Source of the DNA: CALZFJ01 sp051878575
GTDB lineage: Bacteria > Bacteroidota > Bacteroidia > Bacteroidales > Muribaculaceae
Length of the DNA stretch: 21,739 nt
Assembly (NCBI GenBank): GCA_051878575.1
Contig: JBJEKJ010000112.1
Coordinates: 1-21,739 of the forward strand
Reading direction: 5' to 3'
The notes under the pieces were generated by a model, which was not told the DNA's origin, did not search any database, and worked only from the letters and a program-made list of their open reading frames with translations. The position numbers and the translations under genes were made by a program. Of this stretch, positions 16,218 through 21,739 are shown one piece after another. Each line of letters begins with the position of its first letter. The first letter of the stretch is position 1.

Positions 16218-16862
16218 TTACTTGTCCCAGCCGTTATCTTTAAGACGGTTGACGATGTCGCCGCCACGCTTCTTAAGGTCGTCGGCAATAGCCTTCTTGG
16301 CGGCGTCGATAGCTTGTGAGCGGTCGGCTGCCACACCGATTTGAACCTCCTTGTTGCCATTAGGCAGCTCACGCTGAATCTCGGTGATTACGATGGTCTG
16401 CTTAAGACACTGCGACACGAAGCTGCGGCCGCCAAGCACGGTCTGCATCGAAGAAACCACCTGAGTGCCTTCCTCATTTCCGAAAGAGTTCTCGGCCTCG
16501 GCCACGAGCTCCGTCTGAAGCTGCTGTGCTATCTGCAAGCGTGCCACTTCCATTGCCTGGAGGCGTGCTGCATCGTAGTATTTTCCCTCGACGGTGTTAC
16601 GGCCGATAGCATATTTCTTGTTGCCTTCGTTGTCGACCTCGTTCTCGAAGTAGATTGAGCGCTGAATCTGCTCAGCCATCGACATTGCGCCGAATGGCAC
16701 TGTCCATCCTTGCTTTTCAAGTTTCTTTGCTTCTTTCTTAGCCTCTTTCGATGGCTTGAAAGTTCTTTGTGCGTCTTGTGAGAATAATTGGGCATTAGCA
16801 TCGATAGCGCCAAACAAGAATGTAATAGCTACGATAATAGCTGAAAGTCTAAAAGTTTTCAT
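16218..16862 (-). CDS. Secreted protein of unknown function (LPP20-like pattern)
   Basis: A 214-residue protein with a signal peptide (cleavage near DANA-Q). A Lys-rich helix follows, then a segment in which small residues recur at regular spacing (DAARLQAMEVARLQIAQQLQ), then VITEIQRELPNGNKEVQIGVA and a basic C-terminal helix. This helix-then-strand layout is reminiscent of LPP20/DUF4384-type periplasmic proteins, but there is no lipobox Cys, and I cannot assign a family firmly. It has its own promoter and terminator, so it is a monocistronic unit next to the transglutaminase-CHASE2 operon. A functional link to that operon is only suggested by proximity. Confidence 0.75.
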   Translation of the reverse strand: MKTFRLSAIIVAITFLFGAIDANAQLFSQDAQRTFKPSKEAKKEAKKLEKQGWTVPFGAMSMAEQIQRSIYFENEVDNEGNKKYAIGRNTVEGKYYDAARLQAMEVARLQIAQQLQTELVAEAENSFGNEEGTQVVSSMQTVLGGRSFVSQCLKQTIVITEIQRELPNGNKEVQIGVAADRSQAIDAAKKAIADDLKKRGGDIVNRLKDNGWDK

Positions 16863-16960
16863 AAAATAAAAGTTTTTTAATGATTACTCGATAATGATAA
16901 TTAATTAGTTTTATGTCGCGGTTTTTCGCTGCGACGAGTTTGTTGTTAAAATATCTGTGG

Positions 16961-16990
16961 CAAAAATATTAAAAAAATAATATATGACAA
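16961..16990 (-). promoter_or_regulatory. Promoter of the 16218 secreted-protein gene
   Basis: Minus strand: TTG at 16990-16988, a 19-base spacer, then TATTTTTG at 16968-16961. It leaves a leader of about 95 bases before the ATG at 16862. Confidence 0.65.
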
Positions 16991-17089
16991 CAATTATTGG
17001 GTTAAATATTGTTTATTCGGGCGTATGGCGTGATTTGACGCACATTTGACGCACATTTTGGCAGGTTCGTCGTCGGGGTGGATAAGTGT

Positions 17090-17126
17090 GGGGCAAAAGA
17101 AACCCGCCGCTGTTCCGGCGGCGGGT
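17090..17126 (-). terminator. Terminator of the CoA transferase gene
   Basis: A perfect 9-bp GC-rich stem ACCCGCCGC / GCGGCGGGT with a 7-base loop, followed on the minus strand by TTTCTTTTG. Confidence 0.85.
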
Positions 17127-17146
17127 CTATGAGGCTTGTGGTGTGA

Positions 17147-18640
17147 TTAGCAATACTTCGAGAAGTCGGTCTTCTTCATGTCGCCCTCGGCGATGAATGT
17201 CTCGTGGAAAGCGAGTGCCGCTTTCAGCGAGTGAGGAGTCTGGCCTCCCTTGCCGAGCTTCAGGTATTCACGCAGCAGCGGACGATAGTCGGGGTGAGCG
17301 CAGTTCTCGATCACCGTCTCGGCGCGCTGCACGGGGTCCTTGCCGCGCAGGTCGGCGATACCCTGCTCGGTGATTAGGATGTCCACCGAGTGCTCGCTGT
17401 GGTCGACGTGCGATGCCATAGGCACGATGGCGCTTATCAGGCCGCCTTTGGCTGCCGACGGGCAGCTGTAGATCGAGATGTAGGCATTGCGGGTGAAGTC
17501 GCCCGAGCCGCCTATACCGTTCATCATCTTCGTGCCCACGACGTGGGTTGAGTTGATGTTTCCGAAGATGTCGGCCTCAAGGGCGGTGTTCATGGTGATG
17601 ACACCAAGACGGCGCACAACCTCGGGGTTGTTGGAGATTTCGGCCGGACGAATTACCACCTTGTCGTGGAAGCGGTCGATATTGTCGAAGAACTCGGTCA
17701 TCGTGTCTTTCGAGAATGTCATGGAGCAGGTGCTTGCGAAGCGGCATTTGCCCGACTTGATAAGGTTGAGCACGCTGTCTTGAATCACCTCGGTGTACAT
17801 GTCGAATGCCGGTATCTCGGGATTGGCGTCGAGGCCGGCGAGCACGGCGTTGGCGATGTTGCCCACACCCGACTGAAGCGGCAGGAACGAGCTCGGAATG
17901 CGTCCGGCCTTCAGCTCAGAGGTGAGGAAGCGGCACACGTTGTCGCCAATCATCATCGTGGTGGCGTCGGCGGGCGAGAATGGGCTTCCGCCTGCGGGAT
18001 GCGACGTCTTCACCACGCCTACTATCTTCTTTGGGTCGATTTTCAGTGTCGGGGAGCCGGCACGGTCGCTTGCCTTGAAGATTGGAATCTCACGGCGATA
18101 AGGAGGATCGAGAGGAATGTATATGTCGTGCAGTCCGCGAATCTTGGGATTGATGGCATCATTAAGCTCTATAATCACTTTCTCGGCCAGGGTGGCATAG
18201 GTGGGTGCATTGCCCACGCCGGTGCCAAGGACCACCTCGCCGTCGTCGGTGATGCTCTGAACCTCGATGATGGCCACGTCGAGCTTGCCGAAGGTGCCGT
18301 AGCGCATCTTCTGCGAGAGCTCCGACAGGTGCAGGTCGAAGTAGTGTGCGGCGTGAGAGTTGGCAGCCTTGCGCATGTCGGGGCACGACTGGTAGGGAGT
18401 GCGCATGTTGACCGCATTGGCGCGGCTCAGCTCGCCGTCGACGAAATCGTTGGTCGACGCTCCGGTGAACATGTTGATTTTGAACTCTCTTCCCGCCTCG
18501 TGCTCTTTCTTGGCGAGCTCAGCGATGGCCACGCTGACTACTTTTGGTGTTCCACTTGCAGTGAATCCCGAGAACCCTACATTGTAACCATTCTTGATTT
18601 GTGCGGCAGCTTCTTGTGCCGTTAAGATAGGAAATGTCAT
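17147..18640 (-). CDS. Acetyl-CoA hydrolase/transferase family; succinate:acetate or propionate CoA-transferase
   Basis: A 497-residue family I CoA-transferase of the Cat1/SCACT/AarC type. The active-site Glu that forms the glutamyl-CoA thioester is Glu284 in MYTEVIQDS. The oxyanion and CoA-binding segments FLPLQSGVGNIANAV and MNGIGGSGDF are present, and the C-terminal domain ends with the usual ITEQGIADLRGKDP. In Bacteroidales such an enzyme typically moves CoA between succinate and acetate or propionate in the succinate-propionate fermentation route. Which acyl pair it prefers cannot be decided from sequence. It stands alone with a strong terminator; no -7 box is obvious in the 80-base gap upstream. 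Confidence 0.93.
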   Translation of the reverse strand: MTFPILTAQEAAAQIKNGYNVGFSGFTASGTPKVVSVAIAELAKKEHEAGREFKINMFTGASTNDFVDGELSRANAVNMRTPYQSCPDMRKAANSHAAHYFDLHLSELSQKMRYGTFGKLDVAIIEVQSITDDGEVVLGTGVGNAPTYATLAEKVIIELNDAINPKIRGLHDIYIPLDPPYRREIPIFKASDRAGSPTLKIDPKKIVGVVKTSHPAGGSPFSPADATTMMIGDNVCRFLTSELKAGRIPSSFLPLQSGVGNIANAVLAGLDANPEIPAFDMYTEVIQDSVLNLIKSGKCRFASTCSMTFSKDTMTEFFDNIDRFHDKVVIRPAEISNNPEVVRRLGVITMNTALEADIFGNINSTHVVGTKMMNGIGGSGDFTRNAYISIYSCPSAAKGGLISAIVPMASHVDHSEHSVDILITEQGIADLRGKDPVQRAETVIENCAHPDYRPLLREYLKLGKGGQTPHSLKAALAFHETFIAEGDMKKTDFSKYC

Positions 18641-18665
18641 AAGTTTATGTTTTTGTGTCAGTTTG

Positions 18666-18696
18666 AATCCCGTGGGCCGTGCGGCATGGCGGGATT
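18666..18696 (-). terminator. Possible terminator between the repeat protein and CoA transferase genes
   Basis: A 7-bp stem AATCCCG / CGGGATT enclosing a smaller GCCG/CGGC hairpin. It has no proper U-tract on the minus strand, so it may be only partial, allowing read-through into the CoA transferase gene. Confidence 0.35.
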
Positions 18697-18723
18697 TGTG
18701 ATTATGTAATTAGTTGTTATTTC

Positions 18724-19212
18724 TCAAAATTTCGTTTTAAGTATCTCGTGGGCTATTATGGCACGCCGCCAGTCGTGAGACTCGGGCACGTCGGGGTGAG
18801 GCTCGTCGTAGGCGTCGATATCGGGTGTGGGTAGCGGCGGTATGACCACCGAGTGCTGCCCCTCAGTGCTCTGACTTTCGGGAATGAATTGCTCGGGAAT
18901 CTTCGATGACTGCCGCGGCTGCACCTGTGGCTGCTGCGAAGGAGTCCACGGCGACTGCCATGGTTGTTTTCCTGTCGGCTGTGGCTGCTGCGAAGGAGTC
19001 CACGGCGACTGCCATGGTTGTTTCCAGGTCGGCTGTGGCTGCTGCGAAGGAGTCCACGGCGACTGACGTGGCGCTGTGGGGACGGTCGGCACCCGTTCCT
19101 CACGGTTGTTGTCGACCGTAGTGCCCTGCTTCTTCTGGCGCTTGAAGCTGCTTGCCAGAATCACGACTATAATCACCACAAAGGGTATCAGCTCATTGAA
19201 TTCATTGCCCAT
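18724..19212 (-). CDS. Membrane-anchored Pro/Gln/Trp repeat protein, unknown function
   Basis: A 162-residue protein. A hydrophobic segment (about residues 9-22, LIPFVVIIVVILASSF) is followed by a basic patch, so the bulk is probably cytoplasmic. Residues 50-96 hold 18-residue repeats QSPWTPSQQPQPTxKQPW (two full copies, one partial), a low-complexity, likely disordered stretch. The protein ends with HDWRRAIIAHEILKTKF. I recall similar (D)xRxAIIxxEIL endings in small Bacteroidetes membrane proteins, and it may be a conserved docking tail. It has a near-consensus promoter. Confidence 0.75.
   Translation of the reverse strand: MGNEFNELIPFVVIIVVILASSFKRQKKQGTTVDNNREERVPTVPTAPRQSPWTPSQQPQPTWKQPWQSPWTPSQQPQPTGKQPWQSPWTPSQQPQVQPRQSSKIPEQFIPESQSTEGQHSVVIPPLPTPDIDAYDEPHPDVPESHDWRRAIIAHEILKTKF
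18925..19065 (-). repeat. 54-bp tandem repeat, about 2.6 copies, coding
   Basis: Units starting at the same base every 54 positions (for example TGTGGCTGCTGCGAAGGAGT at 18926, 18980 and 19034). They are almost identical at DNA level, indicating recent expansion. They encode the 18-residue Pro/Gln/Trp repeat. Confidence 0.9.
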
Positions 19213-19240
19213 AAAGCTCCGAAAGCTTAAAATTAATCCT

Positions 19241-19271
19241 CAAATTTACTAATTAAAAGGATAATCGCAAA
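19241..19271 (-). promoter_or_regulatory. Promoter of the repeat membrane protein gene
   Basis: Minus strand: TTTG at 19271-19268, a 19-base spacer, TAAATTTG at 19248-19241. This fits the consensus and gives a short leader before the ATG at 19212. Confidence 0.75.
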
Positions 19272-19352
19272 GAATCTTGCCCAAAAACTTGTCGTCGGAC
19301 CAAAAAATCGACTTTTTGAGCACTCTTGTGGCAGCAAAATGCCACTTCAAGG

Positions 19353-21389
19353 TTATTTCACGTCGAATGGCGCGAAGTTGTAGCCATCGGGTATTTTTGT
19401 GGTCACGGTCCACACCATCTGCGTGTCGTCGGCAAAGCTGTGGGTCTTGAAGCCGAGCTCGATTTTTTGCTTGTTGTAGTCGTTGAGCATCTGGATCGTC
19501 TGCGTGACTACGCGAATGCCCGTTCCGGTGCGGTCGGTGGCGTTCACGCTCAGTGATTTGAGCCCGTTGTTTGCCACTTTTATCACCGTGGCGCCATTGC
19601 TGTGGCTGATGTCGATATCGAGGAATCGCTCTCCCTTCAGGCTTCGCAGCCCGTGCTTCACGGCATTCTCCACGAAGATGTGCAGCATCATTGCCGGAAT
19701 CTTGGTGGAATTGAGGTCGACGCCGATGTGCTTGTTGTAGGCCACGTTGTCGCCGAGCGACGGCTTCTCATTGTCGATATAAGCGTCGACAAACTCAATC
19801 TCCTCGGCAAGTGACACGGTGTAGCGGTCGCACATCTCAAGGTTGAGGCGCAGCAGTCTCACAAGGTTGTTGACGCTCTCATTGCTAATTGCAAGATCGC
19901 GGTTGAGCATGTTGAACATGAAGTGCGGCGTTATGCGGTTGCGCATGTTGGCGAGTCGTTGCGAGTAGAGCAGCGTCTTCAGTTTCATCTCGCCCATAAT
20001 GCGCTTGCGGCGCTTGTACATCAGCCACAAGGTGGTGGCCGATGCCGCTATGATTAGCACTATGAGCAAGGTGTAGAGCTGAATCTGCATCTCTTTCATG
20101 CGCTCGTCCTTTTGCGAGATAATCAGGTTGGAGTGCAGACGCGCCGTGTCTTGCTGATAGCGGTAGTCGAACTCCGCAATCTGGTTTCTCACCGCCTCGT
20201 TGTTGATTGAGTCGCTGAAATATTGCGCCAGCTGCTTGCAGCGGTAGGCATTCCTGAAGTCGTTGCGCTTGCTGAAGTAGCTCTCCATGCGCTTGTAGTG
20301 CAGGGCACGGTAGCGAGGTCCGGCCCCGAGCGAGTCGGCCGATGCCAGGTTGAGGTATTTCAGGGCGTCGCTTAGGTTGTTGCGGTGCAGCTCCAAGTCG
20401 CCGAGCAGGCTGTTCATATAGAAGCGCTTGCTCGCATCCTCCGGCATCTTGTCGAACATCTCCTTGGCCCCGTAGATGTAGAGGCTTGCCGAGTCCACTT
20501 GGTGCGTCATCAGCATCACCTCGCCGATGTTGATGTGGGTGATGAACGACACCTCCACGTTGTCGAGGATGCGTGCTATGCTGTCGGCCGCTTTGAACGC
20601 CCGCAGCGCGTCGTCGTAGCGGTGCTGGAAGTACAGGCTGTTCCCGTAGGATATGTAGAAGTAGTAGCGGTCGTAGTCAGAGCACGATGCGGAGTCGTGG
20701 GCGAGCTTTCCGGCACGCTCGAAGTATTTGTTGGCCTCGTCGTAGTTCTCAATCTCGGTGTACACTTGCCCTAAGCCTGAGTATATGTTCATATATGAGT
20801 CGGGAATTCTCAGGGAGTCGGATAGGGCCAATGCCCGGCGGTAGTATCTCGACGACTGTGGCGCGTCGCCATTTTGGCGGTAGGCGTCGGCAAGGTTGAT
20901 GCACACGTGTATGAGCCCGCTGCTGTTGTCGTCGTCGCAGCGTGTCAGGGCATCGAGCGAGTGCTTGAGGCACTCTATTGCCGAGTCGCGGTTTCCGCAA
21001 TTGAGCAGATACACGGCGCAGTGGTTCCAGTAGAGCGACCGCAGGGAGTTGGCCTTTCGGGAGTCGGGCTGGCGATGGCAGAAGGCTGCCACGAGTTGCC
21101 TGATGGAGTCCATCCGCCGCTCGTCGCCCTTGAACAGGTGTGCGAGCGACTTGTACATCTCTATGCGATAGAACATGCAGCTGTCGGTAATCAGCCTCTC
21201 GGCTCTCGTGAGATTCTCAACGGCCTTGGCGGGATTTATGAACAGCGTGTCGTATTGCGACTTGACGATTGAGTCGCACAATGCTTTCTCGGTGGAGTCG
21301 TCGGCGGAGCTTTTCGAGCAAGCCATGCAAGAGGCCATTATATAAAGGCATATAGCGGCCATCAGGTAGTGTATGGAGCGTAAAGACAT
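19353..21389 (-). CDS. TPR sensor histidine kinase, LytS-type (His_kinase family)
   Basis: A 678-residue protein. The N-terminal hydrophobic signal (AAICLYIMASCMAC) has nearby Cys residues that could be a lipobox, but the downstream transmembrane helix favours a simple signal. Residues about 45-400 are TPR-like helical pairs (PAKAVENLTRAERL, YRRALALSDSL, ANKYFERAGKLA). A transmembrane helix follows at about 438-458. The kinase part has phospho-acceptor His489 in RITPHFMFNMLN, the N-box Asn575 in FVENAVKHG and a G-box-like TGTGIRVV. LytS-type kinases normally signal to LytTR-domain regulators; none is encoded in this window. No obvious operon partner downstream, since the next gene has its own promoter. 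Confidence 0.92.
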   Translation of the reverse strand: MSLRSIHYLMAAICLYIMASCMACSKSSADDSTEKALCDSIVKSQYDTLFINPAKAVENLTRAERLITDSCMFYRIEMYKSLAHLFKGDERRMDSIRQLVAAFCHRQPDSRKANSLRSLYWNHCAVYLLNCGNRDSAIECLKHSLDALTRCDDDNSSGLIHVCINLADAYRQNGDAPQSSRYYRRALALSDSLRIPDSYMNIYSGLGQVYTEIENYDEANKYFERAGKLAHDSASCSDYDRYYFYISYGNSLYFQHRYDDALRAFKAADSIARILDNVEVSFITHINIGEVMLMTHQVDSASLYIYGAKEMFDKMPEDASKRFYMNSLLGDLELHRNNLSDALKYLNLASADSLGAGPRYRALHYKRMESYFSKRNDFRNAYRCKQLAQYFSDSINNEAVRNQIAEFDYRYQQDTARLHSNLIISQKDERMKEMQIQLYTLLIVLIIAASATTLWLMYKRRKRIMGEMKLKTLLYSQRLANMRNRITPHFMFNMLNRDLAISNESVNNLVRLLRLNLEMCDRYTVSLAEEIEFVDAYIDNEKPSLGDNVAYNKHIGVDLNSTKIPAMMLHIFVENAVKHGLRSLKGERFLDIDISHSNGATVIKVANNGLKSLSVNATDRTGTGIRVVTQTIQMLNDYNKQKIELGFKTHSFADDTQMVWTVTTKIPDGYNFAPFDVK

Positions 21390-21739
21390 GATATTGCTAA
21401 CTATATAGTTTCGTTAAACTCGAAATAATATATGATATTCATACGTTTTTTCTTGCCGCAAAATTAATAATAATTATTTCAAATATGAACAAATTCACAC
21501 AAATTTGTACAGGTTTTTATCCCTGTCTTATGGTAAATATACTATTTTCAAATCGTTGGCAACAAGTGCAGATGTGGCTATGAGCGTGTATGGGTGCCGA
21601 GGGAACCGAAAAAAATTGTGCGTCTTCCGGCAAAATACCGCCTTTTTTTTAATCTGTGGGTATAGAAATGTCGTGATTTATATATAAATTTCCTCTAAGA
21701 AAGTTAAGGCCGAGACTGTCTTTGTGAGTGGAAAAGAGT
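21390..21739. other. AT-rich region upstream of the histidine kinase, at the window edge
   Basis: Apart from the kinase promoter box, I see no convincing gene, RNA or repeat here. A short open frame on the plus strand (21505-21687) has no supporting features. Confidence 0.5.
21459..21466 (-). promoter_or_regulatory. Bacteroidetes -7 box for the histidine kinase gene
   Basis: Minus strand reads TAATTTTG, about 70 bases before the ATG at 21389. The nearest TTTG upstream is 23 bases away (21493-21490), longer than ideal. Confidence 0.45.

Noticed and set aside
17666..18625. Plus-strand frame of 319 codons
   Set aside because: Antisense shadow of the CoA transferase gene with no recognisable motifs. 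Other long antisense frames (578-1285, 7398-8162, 13259-14020) were dismissed for the same reason.
18925..19065. CRISPR-like spaced repeats
   Set aside because: The repeats are contiguous 54-bp units in frame within a coding sequence, with no unique spacers.
19328..19345. Terminator hairpin after the histidine kinase gene
   Set aside because: A 6-bp GTGGCA/TGCCAC stem is present, but the T run on the minus strand starts some 20 bases further on, so it is too weak to list as a feature.
21505..21687. 60-codon plus-strand frame at the right edge
   Set aside because: No promoter box, no domain, Cys/Phe-rich composition typical of chance frames in AT-rich DNA.

Overview
The window looks like chromosomal DNA from a Bacteroidales bacterium, probably a Muribaculaceae-like gut commensal. 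The evidence is the recurrent Bacteroidetes-type promoter (a TTG or TTTG -33 box about 19-20 bases before TAnnTTTG), little Shine-Dalgarno signal, and the gene content: FabI, a ROK glucokinase, YchF, a succinate/acetate-type CoA transferase, a LytS-type kinase with TPRs, and many secreted proteins of unknown function. The family-level placement is an inference from general knowledge, not from a search.

Layout. 1-2.1 kb (minus): secreted beta-propeller protein with an OmpA-like C-terminus. 2.5-2.7 kb (plus): a 70-residue single-pass membrane protein with its own promoter and a strong convergent terminator. 2.8-3.7 kb (minus): fabI. 4.1-5.4 kb (minus): exported metallophosphoesterase. 5.8-6.8 kb (plus): ROK sugar kinase. 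7.0-8.15 kb (plus): ychF. 12.1-16.0 kb (minus): three genes with 4-base overlaps encoding a transglutaminase-like secreted protein, a CHASE2 membrane protein and a small secreted protein. 16.2-16.9 kb (minus): a secreted protein with its own promoter and terminator. 17.1-18.6 kb (minus): CoA transferase. 18.7-19.2 kb (minus): a membrane-anchored repeat protein. 19.35-21.4 kb (minus): TPR sensor histidine kinase.

The notable part is 8224-12120, an AT-rich island of about 3.9 kb between the convergent ychF and CHASE2 operons. It is bounded by imperfect 30-bp terminal inverted repeats (24/30 identical). It sits in a poly-T run that was probably the U-tract of the ychF terminator. It carries an IS1595/ISXO2-type transposase, a nuclease-methyltransferase fusion and a two-TRD specificity subunit. 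The restriction-modification pair has BcgI (type IIB)-like architecture, and the three genes form one tightly packed transcription unit. The methyltransferase gene begins at an ATG four bases after the transposase stop but runs into a stop after a tract of nine G's. Losing one G (or gaining two) opens one continuous 591-codon frame, which also restores the catalytic Asp of an N-terminal PD-(D/E)xK nuclease. I read this as a mobile, poly-G phase-variable restriction-modification cassette, captured here in the OFF phase.
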